From the NCBI GenBank assembly GCA_032358165.1, contig JAALGY010000041.1:1302001-1366000 (forward strand): a stretch of DNA of 64,000 bases. The letters run 5' to 3'. A program made the position numbers and the translations under genes. The stretch comes from Diplosphaera chodatii (taxonomy: Eukaryota > Chlorophyta > Trebouxiophyceae > Prasiolales > Stichococcaceae). Below, piece after piece: positions 1 to 11,581 of the stretch (within the stretch, counting starts at the first letter, position 1; each line of letters starts with the position of its first letter). Below the pieces are notes generated by a model. The model had not been told where the DNA came from, did not search any database, and saw nothing but the letters and a program-made list of their open reading frames with translations.

Positions 1-366
1 CCGGCTAACTGGGGCACATTGCACTCCCAATTAGCGGGGGAATCTATGTACACACCCAGCGAAGGGTGGAGCAGTGAGACACTGGCAGAGTGGTGTGCCT
101 AGCAAGCAAATGCATGGTGCGATACGGTACCATAACCCCAAGGCGCTGTTCTGGGCTTGTCATGCCTTGCGTTCGGTCAGATCAGTGTGGGCGTAAAGCT
201 GTTGGTGGTTTACTCCATGGCGGACATGTGTGGGACAAATACCGTCTCTGGCATTAAGTTAATTTCTGTCGCAACACCCGGCCGCACATGGTGTACTACG
301 TTTGGTTTCAGACATGAAAGGTACAAGATGGTATGCTTTGGTCAGTGCCTAAGCAGGTGTTGTACG
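1..366. other. 3' flank of CFAP20, no gene seen
   Basis: This segment lies downstream of the minus-strand CFAP20 stop codon. The open frames in it show no recognisable domain or exon structure. It probably contains the CFAP20 3' UTR and intergenic DNA. Confidence 0.5.
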
Positions 367-1170
367 CTAGGCAGACGCATTCACAGGCAGAAAAAGCTTG
401 AACTCCGCTGGCAGCTCTTCCTCGGTGTACAGCCGGTCCGAGAAGTATATGCGTCGTATTCTACAGTTGGCGTGCAGCTGGACTCGCAGCGTCTCCACGT
501 AATTGGTCCCTGAAACATACATGCCTCAGATAGTGGTAGAGGCATGGTCACAAGTACTCGAACATCAGACAAACGCCTCACGATCATGACGCACCGTAGG
601 CTCTCCGTGTAAACTCTGCCAGGTTGAACTGGATCTGATTCCAGCCATCATCCAGCTTCATCGGCATCGTGCAAATGAAGGGCTTGACGCGGGTCTCAGA
701 CTGATAGTTGGACGCCCTGAAGCGCCGCCGAACGTTCTTGTCGTCCAAAATGGTCACCTCGAAGCTGAAGTACCGTTTCAGGTTTTTCACCTACTACAAA
801 AGACAGGCGATCAGTGGCAGCACAGGTAGTGCAGGCAAGCCAAGCAGCGCCAGGGAATGCGCATTTCCTTCTGGATGCAGTGGCACAGGCCCGATGTGCT
901 GTCAAGCACACTGTCGACCGAGCTGGCACGCACCACCATGACCAGGAACGGCAGCTTCACGCCAAGTGTAGCAGCAGGGTCGGCCGGGCATGTGATATAC
1001 GTTGTAGCGACATTTGCGGATGTCAGCTCCAGCACTGATGACTTGATGTCCTCGTCTGTTATCCGCGTGATGTGCCCGTTTGCCACTGCCTTGTCCCACA
1101 GCTGCAAGGGCTTGCTGCCAATGGAGTACAAGATGCTGAGAAAGCCGCTCTGGAATGTGTTCTTGAACAT
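367..1170 (-). CDS. CFAP20: CFAP20/BUG22 cilia- and flagella-associated protein
   Basis: Three exons on the minus strand (1170-934, 790-595, 509-367) join in phase to a 191-residue protein, almost exactly the family length of about 193. The start [10 protein letters not shown], then [16 protein letters not shown] [46 protein letters not shown] and the terminal [19 protein letters not shown] are hallmark CFAP20 blocks. Known role: an axonemal inner-junction and basal-body protein that stabilises doublet microtubules; it is also kept in land plants without motile cilia, so presence alone does not prove flagella. Introns are GT-AG. It is divergent with the next gene, with 548 bp between start codons. 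An in-frame GTG lies 15 nt upstream, but the ATG at 1170 matches the family start. Confidence 0.96.
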
Positions 1171-1718
1171 GACGGCATCTATCACGCCCTGATCACCAGG
1201 ATCTGCTGCATGATGTCAATCGCATACCATGCTCGATCTTGGGCAGTACGTCTGGTGGCACTTGCTGCTGTGTGATGTTGCCAGCAGTGCGGCGGACCAA
1301 AACTTAGGTGCCCGATCACAGGCAATGGCAGGTATTCTGAGGCTCGGATCAAATCACAGTGGCACGTGACAACTTCAGCGTACTCACAGGACATGTATCT
1401 ACTTGGGACCTGCAAGTAAGTTTTGCGCGCGGGTCAGTGTCGAGATTTCGTGGACCAGCGTGTCACCATCAAGTCTCCACATTGTCATCTCAGATCCCGA
1501 GCAACAGGACCGAGCAATGGAGCGCGCAGCACATCAAATTCCAGTTTGACGCAGTCACAGCAAACAATTCTGCAATATATAGCAGACCGGCCCCTGCGGC
1601 CCCTTGTAGCTCACACGCAACGCATGCGGAGGTGAGCAGTTCAACCTCGGCAGAATCCAGGGCGCCTTGGTAGCTTCATACCGCATGATCAGCTTGTGAT
1701 CGTGGATCAGCGGCAGGG
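1171..1718. promoter_or_regulatory. Divergent intergenic region CFAP20 / membrane protein
   Basis: This 548-bp gap lies between two outward-facing start codons and must hold both 5' UTRs and promoters. No coding exon with family resemblance was found, and no specific motif could be assigned. Confidence 0.45.
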
Positions 1719-4700
1719 ATGGCGGTTGTTAGGCAGCTTCACATGCCGAACTGCGGCGGCGGACTGCACCATGGCTGCAGAATGCCGCAGCCTGTGCAGC
1801 GCTGCCAGGCTGCGGTTCACAGCCAATCACGTGGCAGCCCGCAGCGCAGCGGTACACCGGAGCCTCTGGACCTTCGCGGGGCCGCATTGCTGCTGGCAGC
1901 CGCACTCACAGCCCAGGCTGCTGCGCCACCGGCAGCGGTGGGCAGGGGCATGGCATGGGAGCCGCGGCGCCATTATCGCCGGCTCCCTCGACTTGTGCCA
2001 GTCACACAGGTATGTGTTTGCGGGCCATGCTTCCGCACCTGTGTCGTGTGAAGAGGAGGAAGACGGTTGTGTGTTGATGGTGACACTCCGGTCTTGCCTG
2101 CAAACAGGAAAAGGAAACACCTGGGCAGCTGTCGCAACAGCAAGCGCAGACTGTCCCCACCCGACAGCAGCCGTCCGAAGAGCAGAAGACGCCCGGCGAT
2201 CTCCGGACGCAGGTACTGCGCTGCTACCCGTGCACATGCCGACGGAATGCATGAGCTGGAGCCGACATCATTGTGCCTTTGCAGCTGTGTCATCCAGCAT
2301 CATGTGCCCTGCAGTTCGTAGAGATGCAGCGTTCAGCGGCGTCCACGGCAAACGCGGCGCTGCACAAGGCACAAGCAGGCTACAACTACGCCACAGGTCG
2401 AGTGCGGGGCGCCTACAAGGACGCGGGGGCTGGCGAGGTGTGGAAAGCAGTTGCAGTAGTAACACTTTGTATAGCCTGTGCAGTATTCAGACGCCCGCCG
2501 TCGTAGCGCTGCCTGCGCACTGAGCTTCACCTTGAGACACGTGTATGCCATTTGCAGTGGGTGCAGTCGGTGTCAGCGCCTGCGCGCCAGTACGTGCCAG
2601 CTGGCGTGCCACCTGCTGCGGCGCAGTGGATCGGCCTGAGCGCAACACTGGCGGGCGCAGCACTTGCCCTCTGGCTGCTGTTCAAGGTGTAGAGCTGCTA
2701 TACGTTGCACTTGTGATTGCCAATGACACCCTGCTGCACAGCTGCATCCATGAATGCTGACGGTTTCACAGGCTGAGGTTGTCGTGTGGACAAATAAAGC
2801 TCGGTCACCCGATATGCCTGCCCCATGTTTCCCCTCAGAAGCTGCTGCCGGCGATCTTTGGCGCGTCGCGGCAGGCGCAGGGCGGGCGCTACGTGCGCGA
2901 CCGGGGGCTGGGCGGCCGCGAGGTGTTTGTGCCCGACGCTCCCTCTCGGGTATGCTATGCACTGCCAAGCCACCAAAGGACATGCATCAGGCACCAGAAC
3001 ACACGACTAGATCTCTGTTCCACAAGGCGCAAGCCTGCCACAGTGGGTGTTGTGCTGTCTCATCTGTTGGTTCGGCATTCACTGCCTTGCGGCATGACTA
3101 GAGGCTAAGTCCAATTGTTGGTCATGATGCGCAACACCTGCCGTCCGCAGCCTGCCAGTCCAGCGGTGCAGCAGCAGCCAGCAGCTAGGGGACAGGCGAG
3201 GCTGCCAGACAGCCGTGGCGTGGCGCTGCCGGAGTCAGGCACGCGGGTCATCACCGCTGGCGAGCGCCGCAGGCCAGCCAGCCTTACGCAGGTGGCTGCA
3301 CACTGCATTTATGTCGGCCCGAGATGCATCACTGCAGATGCAACACACGTTATGCTTGTCACGCTCCAGGCGTGATGTGCTGCTGCTACTGGCAGCGACC
3401 GCAACCCACTGCTGCCTGCGCATATTGTTTCAGATGCAAGCTTGCCTGCAACCTGTGCAGCCCTTCAGCTTGGCATGCAGGGAACCGCAGCCCCAGGGAG
3501 CGTATCATGTACTGATACCCTTTGAGTTTCTCAGCAAAATCTGTGGCACTACCAGCTTAACCCCATGTTGTGTGCTGAGGAGTACTCGGTCATGTGCTTC
3601 CACTGCAGGAGCCAGAGTGGTGGAGCGAACCACGGCCACCTACATATGTGCACCCCAACCAGAAGGAGCAGGTCAGCACGTGCAGCTGACCAAGTCCATT
3701 GCTGATGTGTCCAGTAAGACTGCATCTGCGTACGACTGTTGCCGAATGATCTCAGCAGCGCATGCCGCTGCATTGTGCAGTTCACCCTGGCAGCCAAGCG
3801 GATAATGCGGGACCTTCAAAATGCGAAGCTCGGCGGGCAGAGCTATGCCCCCTCTGCGCTTGGTGAGGCTCCTCCCGCATCACACAATCAGACACTCTGT
3901 AGTGCCACTTCACATCAAGGAGTCTCACAGAGTTTGCCAACGCTACCATGCTGTTGCATTGCAGTGGACCTGCGGGAGACCTGCCAGGCGGGTGATGCGA
4001 CTGTGTCAGCCAGCAACGAGAGCACACGGGACAGCATCTTCCGCGCCGCCGTCAACATGGCGCTCAAGGCGGCGCTGCAGGAGAATGCCAAGCTGGCGGG
4101 CCTGCGGCCACAGCAGTTTGTGGGCGGCATCGCCAGGGACTTGGGTGCGCCACCTGTCAGCCTTCATTAATTCAAATTTACGACGTTACTCTCGGGTGTG
4201 CTGACTCACTCTGGTATATGGAGCCATTTCGCTGTATTTGCTGTGATATACGGCCCTGGCGGCTCGTGGCAAAGCATACAAACTGCTGATGCTGATCCAC
4301 ATGTGCAGGGGTGTCAATGCCGCGGGCGGTGCAGATTGTGCATGCGGAGGTGGCGTCGCGGGTGCGCACGATGATCATCAACGCCTGCGCCGCACGCCGC
4401 GCAGGCAACACTGCCGAGGAGATGAACCAGCTGCTGCGGTGCGCCGGCCTCCCTAGTCTCTGCTTAGCCAGTGCCGCTGCTACTGCTACACAAGAATCAG
4501 AGCAGACCACAACTGCAAACATCTGGCAGCCGTGCTTTTGCACCATGCTCGAGGTCTCGTCTCAGCCGATGCTGCAGGCTGGCAGCAATGCTGATGCGCT
4601 TCCCGCTGCCGCGCGGCTCTGCAGAGGGCGAGGTCATTGCCAGCAGTATCGCGGCGCGCTGCTGGCTGTCAGAGCGCCAGGTGGGGGGCTGTGCTGCCTC

Positions 4701-5095
4701 TGACGTGCGTGCCACTGCTTGTCGTATCGACAGCCCTGTTGCAGGTTGACTCAGCACCTTAAGCCCTACTAGAGGGCTGTGTCAGTAGACTGAACGAAGA
4801 AGGTCAGCAGGAAGGCACTTGACATACAGCAACAAAGCAGAGATGTCAACATTGCAGGCAGCGTTCCTGACATATGGCGCCATGGAGCCCGGCACGGCAT
4901 CCCTGATGGCAGAGTTGCTGGTGCGTCGACTCTGCATGATAAGGAATCGTGGCATCCATGAACTCGGCATGTGCATCGCAGGCAGCCTCAGCGACCTCGG
5001 GAAATGCAAGCAACCAAGGTTCAATGTTTCCTGTGCAGGGCTTCGACCCCGATCTAGTGCTGCCACAGCTAGAGATGTACACTCGGGACAAGTGA
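1719..5095 (+). CDS. Conserved plant/algal-type membrane protein of unknown function
   Basis: Thirteen exons (1719-2009, 2108-2212, 2315-2437, 2558-2686, 2839-2949, 3151-3291, 3609-3671, 3781-3862, 3965-4144, 4309-4438, 4578-4680, 4858-4920, 5039-5095) join in frame to 525 residues. The basic, Ala-rich N-terminus resembles an organelle transit peptide. One hydrophobic segment (IGLSATLAGAALALWLLFK, about residues 200-220) suggests a membrane anchor. A Pro/Gln-rich linker precedes a conserved C-terminal helical region: EPEWWSEPRPPTYVHPNQ, then TRDSIFRAAVNMALKAAL, QFVGGIARDLGV and EVASRVRTMIINACAARR. From memory this layout resembles a poorly characterised land-plant membrane family; that assignment is weak and no function is known to me. 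The start is the first ATG in the frame that connects to exon 2. Confidence 0.75.
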
Positions 5096-5259
5096 TGTCA
5101 AATGTTCACACAAGCAGATTGCTAGCAGTCACTCCACCAACACCCCTGAAAAACAAATCAGTTCCGAAGCAGTTCCGAGGTGAGAGACACAGATTCAGAT
5201 ATATATACAGCGGAGCTTGTATCGCTTTGCATTTGCGGTGGCAATGTCGGCTAACATTG

Positions 5260-6345
5260 TCAGAACTGCTCATGGTGTTCATGACCGACTGTAGTGGCGA
5301 TGCGCGCTGCCATCCATGCCTCCTTCAGCTTCTCGAAGATGTCCCTGCAGTTATTGTGAGGTGTACGATGCGCGCATGGATACAGTCATCACCAAACGGA
5401 TGAAGTGAAGAACTCGAACTCGAACTCGAACTCGAACTCGAACTCGAACTCGAACTCGAAGCTCGAACTGGAGGCGACGATTCAACCAGTCTAGCTGGTC
5501 ACTCATGATGGTGCAGAACCAAGTTCCACGGCACCTGGCGTAGAACGTTGACAGCCACAGCTCGGGGAGCTCATCGTGACTCTGGTGGATGACGATCTGC
5601 ACCATGGCAATGCATCTCAGCATGGCATTCTGTGGTGGTATGTCATCACGATTGCCTGAATGGCCAGACTTGTCACAGCTCCAGAGGAGTCGACTCACCG
5701 TGCCCCGATTGAAGCATCGCTGCAGGAGTGACCTCTGGAAATGCATGTCCTCAACCCGCCGCAGGTCGAAAGTGTCCTCTTCAGATGCGCAGCAGCCATC
5801 TGCACGGCAATGGTCGGCAGCCAGTTGCTTCGAACCCTCAAGCTCAGTTGAAAGTGCGATGACATCGCATGCGGTAAAGCTGCAGTATCATCCACAAGCT
5901 CACGTGTCAGGTCAATGCGCTGTGATGTGATGCGCCACGTCCCTGCAATAACTCCACAAGGAATTTGTTATGATACTGAATAGATGGTTCAAGTATGCTG
6001 GGGCTGCATGGGTCCATAGGGACTTGCTTAATTTTGCCACTCACAATTGGAGCACGCAAGCGGTGAGAGGCACTTCAGCAGGAATGGGCCCTGTAACGAA
6101 TGCGACAAGCCACCTCTCAGAGACAGGCAGTGCATGTACGATGAGGAAGCAAATGCAGCAAAGCGCTGCAACCGTCATGCAAACAATGCCTGCCTTTAAT
6201 ATCAGGGATTATGTGCAGCGATGTGGCAGGCATGGGTGCACACCTGCCAGGTTACACCCTCCCAGATGACCGGCGGATGTTGTCCATCGCCCCTGAGAGC
6301 GATAACATATATGGCTTGCGTACAGCAGGTAAGGTTGATGACCAT
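5260..6345 (-). CDS. Small bPH_2 (DUF304)-like domain protein
   Basis: Six exons (6345-6244, 6090-6045, 5942-5904, 5799-5699, 5596-5535, 5344-5260) give 144 residues. Around residues 50-120 the order WRITSQRIDLTHG, FDLRRVEDMHFQRSLLQR, CFNRGTIVI and LPELWLSTFYARDIF matches the prokaryote-type PH fold seen in YdbS/DUF304 proteins: a T-x-x-R-I strand, an R-V-x-D strand, S-L-L-Q-R-x-x-x-x-G-T-I, then L-W-L and a terminal helix. In this family the domain usually sits at a membrane. No transmembrane segment is evident here apart from a mildly hydrophobic N-terminus, so an upstream exon could be missing. All junctions are GT-AG and phase-consistent. One intron carries a GAACTC hexanucleotide array. 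Biological role unknown. Confidence 0.7.
5410..5460. repeat. (GAACTC)n hexanucleotide microsatellite
   Basis: About eight near-perfect tandem GAACTC units lie inside the last intron of the bPH_2-like gene (intron 5345-5534). It is not coding in the model. Confidence 0.9.
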
Positions 6346-6947
6346 GTGCATGGGTGCTCAACATGAAGAGGCACATCGCAGGCGAGCACATGGAAACCGA
6401 TATTCGACGCACTGCAGCAGGCTCTGGCGCAGCTCCCTGCATGAACATGATGGGAAGGCTTCACCATTACAAGTGCCTTCTGCAAGGTCAATGCATCGTC
6501 TGGCAGGTACGGTTTGTTGCATGAACCAGCATCTGCGCAACAGTATTGGTCTTACTAGCAACTCACTTTGAACCATCTGAGGCAGCCATGACTATGCTTT
6601 CTAAACGTACTCGGCAGGCACCCTTGGCCAGGTTGTCGACAGAATCATCATTCCGAAAGGCTACCCATGCTATTGCAATGCACGTGCTTCAAGCCAGAAT
6701 CGACACAGTCAACGCTTGCATACTGATCCAGGTCTTCGGTCAGTGGGGAGCAAGCATACAAATGCGCTGCTTCATGTCGGTTTAGTAAACACGTAATCAA
6801 GATCTCACTTGCCAGAATTGGAAGCTGCGAGCCATGCACTTGACACAGTTGTAGCCTTGCAGAGCTTCGAGCCAAGGTTGTGAAGATGTGTGCGCAGCAC
6901 CAACAGACTGTCCTATTCAAACGTCACACGCTCGTGAATCCTCGACC
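6346..6947. promoter_or_regulatory. Divergent intergenic region bPH_2 gene / CDPK
   Basis: A 602-bp gap between outward-facing starts. No coding exon was recognised. It may conceal a first exon of the small bPH_2 gene. Confidence 0.4.
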
Positions 6948-9900
6948 ATGACATCACTCTTGAGAGGCCAGTCGACTGGCCGGCCTGTTCAGCAGACAGA
7001 GACACTGATACAGCATCAGACTAGAAGGCATTATCATGCCGCCTGGCCACGAGTATATGGGGTGGAACACGGCATTGCAGCACGGCGTGATGGTCGATCA
7101 GCCTTGCATGCAGCATCAGCGGTCGAGCCCCAGGTGCAGATGGCATATGCTGTTGTTAGCCTTGTCACAAGCCGCAGCCCGGGAGGCTACAGGACTGTGT
7201 GGTTGAAGCTTGAAGGAGCACCTTGGTCCCTACCACCACCAGAAGCCTAGCAGAGACTTGATGTGCCCTCGCTGCGCTTGCAGGCAACCGCAGCCACAGC
7301 CCCAGCCCCAGCCTCTGCCACGGAGACGGTGCCGCTCCTCAACCAGGAGGCCATCGCTCAGCTGCGCATCCGGGAGGTCGGCTTCAGCCAGGACTTCCAC
7401 AAGCTGTACACGCTGGGCAAACAGATCGGCCGTGGTGCTGAAGGGGAGGTGTTCATCGGGGAGTCCCGGCAGTCAGGGGACAAGTGAGCTCCTTACATCG
7501 CAACCAGGAGTGGCATGAATAGACTGCCGCCCTTCTGCATGATACTCCTTGGTAAGGCTGCTCTTGCATACTTACAGCTGTACAGCATCTTTGTCCCCAC
7601 GCAGGTTTGCTGTGAAGCGCACCAAGAAGGTGTTTACGGAGGATGGCGGGCTGTCTCCGGCATTCTGCGAGCGGTTGCGCCATCAGATTGACATATACCA
7701 CGCCGTCGGCCATGGCCTCAGCATTGCGCACTTGTATGGCGCATATGAGGACGCGGAGTATGTTTACAGCGTCCAGGAGTTGTGCACAGGTTGGTTCGGC
7801 TGCAGAGTGCTGCCATACATCGGAAGTGCAGCCACTCAAGCATTACTGTGTAACAACAGTGCAGGCTGCAGGTTGTGGTGCATCGTAGCAGTCTGATCTT
7901 GTGCTGGCAGTGTTTCACGAGCAGATCAATGATGTTGCGCATGGTGCAGGTGGCGAGCTGTGGCAGCACATTGGGGACCACTACAGCGAGGCGTATGCAG
8001 CCAAGATCATGCGCGATGTGCTGCGCACCATTGCACAGGTCTGCTGTTCTTGCTGCAACACCATTCATGCACATATGGGCTGTGACGCTTGTGCCATGCC
8101 TAGTGAGCCACAAGCAGGAGAATCATGCTGACTCATCACCTGCAGTTCCACGAGCATGGCGTGGTCTGGCGGGACGTCAAGCCAGAGAACTTCTTGTTTG
8201 CAACTGAGGATGACGATTCACCGCTGAAAGCCGTCGACTTTGGCACTGCCGAGCGATGCAAGCCCGGGGAGTTCATCACAGCCCGCGCAGGTTGTGCGCG
8301 ACCGTCGCTATAGTGTCACAGTGCATGTAGTTGCTGTTGCACACCCCACGTTATGGGTGTCTAAATGCACTCGTGCAGGGTCTCCATTGTTTGTGGCACC
8401 CGAGGTGCTCCGGCAGAAGTACAACCACAGGCACGCCCTTCCAATACAGCTGAGATTGTATAGTCACTGCATGCACATGAACATTCCAGCTAGGTGACAC
8501 CACATTCACTATGTGATGCCTGCAGTGCCGACATGTGGGGAGCGGGAATGCTGGCATACATGATCCTGTGTGGTCGGCTGCCGTTTGGCACGGAGAATGC
8601 CAGCGTCAGCGTGGCAGACCTGTACTCCGGTGGGGCTGAATAATATGTGTAGGAGTGCTCCACTGTTGCGCAGCTTCATGGCAGCATATGCATGGATGGA
8701 CACAGATGCCAGCTCCTGATGCAAAGGATACGCTTCGAACGCACCGCTGCAGGGCGGGTGAACGTCACGCGCAAGCAGGCATTCGAGGCGCTGCTGACCT
8801 TTGAGATGGATTTTGAGGGGCCACACTTCACAGAGCTGTCTGAGGGCGCGCAGGACCTCATCAGATCGCTGCTGCAGGTGCGCAGTTGATCAAGCTGCAT
8901 GAGCTTGCCTTGCAAGCCTTTGTCAGCACATCTCCACTCAGCCCCTCCGAACTGCAGTGTGTCATCAACCTGCTCACATTTTGGCTTCGCCCATCAATTG
9001 TAGGAAGACGCATCCAAAAGGCCCACAGCAGGAGAGGCGCTGCAGCATCACTGGATTCAGGTGGACACAAGCATGCTGGCTCGTGCGCAGTAGCACCCGT
9101 GCGCGGGCTACGTCATGTTGTATGCTGCACCCCTGACGGTCGTGGATTGGTCGTTGCTGCCTACCTTGAGGTTTGAAGATGATCACACGCCACCGCAGAA
9201 CGATGCACCGGATGTGCCATTCTCAGCGTCCATGGTGCAGCGGCTCCAGCGATTCGGCAGCTACAATCGCTTCAAACAGGTGCGATGCTTCGTCCGGACC
9301 TCGGCGCCTGCCATGTTGAGCCTAGACACCGGACTGCATACGATGATGATCCTGCCAACAGGCTGTGGTTGGTCTGGCTGGCATCACGTGTGTTGGATGC
9401 TATGGGTGCAGGTCGTGCTGCAGGCGCTGGTTTCAGAGGTGTCAGCAACGGAGGAGTTCCTCATCCCCCCTCAGCTGCATGCAGGTGTGTACATTGGGCC
9501 TGCCTTGTATTCAGATGGACTTTTGACACACAAGAACTGCTGGCTACTTCTCGCATCATGCAGTCGACCCTGTCGCGCAAATGCTCTGGCTGAATGTAAA
9601 ACAAGGTGCATCTTTTGCAGAGTTTGCGCTGCTGGATCCAGAAGGCAGAGGCGTTGTGCCATATGGTGATACCTCTACCCTCTTCAAAATTTGGAGTTGA
9701 CTTCACCGGTCAAACTGCTAATGACATCAGCAGACATTGCTAATGACCTCCATTGCTCTGCAGGTGTCATGCGGCAGCGTCTGCAATCAGAGCCTTTCTC
9801 ACTCTCAAGTCAAGAGGTGCCACATATGTACTCATGATGCAAGGAGAACCTGCAAATGTTCCGACACTTGTCTATATCATGGCCAGATCAGTTTCTCATG

Positions 9901-10875
9901 CTGTATGTTCGAGCCGGCACTTGCTGCGAACCTTCGTCGCAGGTGGAAAGGCTGCTGAAGCAGATCGACCTCAATTCAGACGATGGGATCGCCTACGATG
10001 AGTGGATGGCTGCCATGCTGACCTGGCGAACGGTGCGTCTCCTATCTGCCATTTGCTGCATGCTGCAAACTGCTCTGCAACCTGACATTAGGCATGCACA
10101 TGGAGGTCGGTGTCTGGATGCATGGTATGCGCGAGCGTGGGTGGAACAGCTTGCTACTCATGCTGCAGATTGAGAAGTGCCGTGAGTGGGACGAATGGAT
10201 TGAGAGGGCATTTGCGGCGATGGACAAGAGCGGCAGCGGCCGCCTGTCGCGTGACGACCTGGCAGCCTACCTGTGCCAGGACGGCATGTGCCTGTCGGAG
10301 CAGGCGCTGCGGCAGGCGCTGGCCGAAGCGCACCGCGCCTGCGGCGATGACATGTCCCTTGAGGTTCGTCCAACATGCCAGCAATATGTCAAGGCTGGCA
10401 ACCTTGCCGCATTCCACAGGGCTAGCTCATGCCTAATATCACAACTGGAACCATTGAAAGTGCCCTGTGTATATCGTGCATGTTTTGTGCAGGCAACACA
10501 AGCACCGTGTCAGAGGTCGATATGCCTGTGCTCACTGACACTGCCATCAGCTATAATGCAGGACTTCAAGGAACTCATCACTGCCAGGCCGCACACCCAC
10601 ACTGACGACGATGCGGACCTGCACATCTTCAACAGGTGCCACACTTGCTTTGCCTATATTGGAGCTGACAGTGCAGTGCATGGCAATATTGACTGTGTGG
10701 TTCTGTGTGGGGACGCCAGTTGCTGCTGTATCCAGGCTACAATCGCACCAAACCAGTGTCGCTACCTGCTTGCAGCCGGGTGAACGATTCAGGAGACACA
10801 TCACGGTGGTCGCGGGACGGCTCGCCCTTCAACTCCCCCCGCAACTCGCCCAACTCCTCCATGGACCGCGCCTGA
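6948..10875 (+). CDS. Calcium-dependent protein kinase (CDPK)
   Basis: Seventeen exons give about 636 residues: 6948-7133, 7284-7483, 7605-7789, 7950-8038, 8146-8290, 8379-8430, 8526-8604 (or 8610), 8713-8877, 9004-9082, 9179-9279, 9412-9484, 9621-9665, 9764-9816, 9943-10032, 10169-10363, 10562-10635, 10776-10875. The Ser/Thr kinase domain starts near residue 103, with the glycine loop GRGAEGEVF, FAVKR lysine, ELCTGGELW hinge, WRDVKPENF catalytic loop, VDFGTAE and VAPEVL. A junction helix and EF-hand-like segments follow: LLDPEGRGVV, IDLNSDDGIAYDEW and MDKSGSGRLSRDDL. The protein should couple Ca2+ to Ser/Thr phosphorylation. Odd points: the HRD histidine is Trp; the N-terminus lacks MG for myristoylation and looks like a transit or linker region; intron 6 has a GC donor at 8431. 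Exon 7-8 and 9-10 borders are the least certain. Confidence 0.92.
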
Positions 10876-11581
10876 ACTCGGGCTGGGCGTGCGTTGTACA
10901 GTATTACACAGCTTGCGGCGGCCAAAAAGCTGCTGAAGAATGTCAGCTGAAAATGAGCAGGGTGCCAGGACGTTGAGCAGCCTGAGGCCTGCTGGCTGCG
11001 CCTGCTGGGTTGGCAGGTTCGACAGCCGAATCAGCCATGTGTGCAACAAGGTCGCTGGCAGGCAGCTAGCAGCAGGCTGCCGGGGGTCACAGCGTCTATT
11101 CTTTGAGTTGCGATAGCGAGATGCCACCTGCGTATTGGGTTCAGACTCTGATTGTTGTGTAGCAATGCGTTGGCCAGTCGACTGTCCAATGTATGAGGTC
11201 AAAGTGAGTTGATTGCAGCAGTTATGGCCTTCATGTCACCAGTTTGGTGCAAATACATTGGCGTGGTATTAGCTGCCGTTCACAGCTTCATGCCTGAAAA
11301 GGTTAGTCTGTCTGCCGTGCTGCAAACGGCGGCTCCTGGATGACATGACGTCAACTGATGTATGGCTATCAAGGCTTGGGCATCGGCAGACGCGAGCAAT
11401 GCACCGCCATGCTGCGCTGTACAGTGCGGGTCAGGACTGGAGGTCCACACACAACATGGACTGGCATAGCTTGGGGGCTGTGCTTCCACCAGCATCATTG
11501 CCACGGCCACTGCGGTCAACTGGCACTCAATCGGAGGCTCATCCACACAAGCATGTGGCCAATGCTGCAACATTCCAGCAG
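10876..11581. other. Convergent intergenic region CDPK / CDK5RAP3
   Basis: 706 bp between two stop codons facing each other; it should hold both 3' UTRs. Open frames here lack recognisable motifs. Confidence 0.5.

Noticed and set aside
1696..2523. A 275-codon plus-strand frame
   Set aside because: It runs across exon-intron borders of the membrane-protein gene in a different frame from the phase-consistent exons and is Cys/His/Arg-rich noise.
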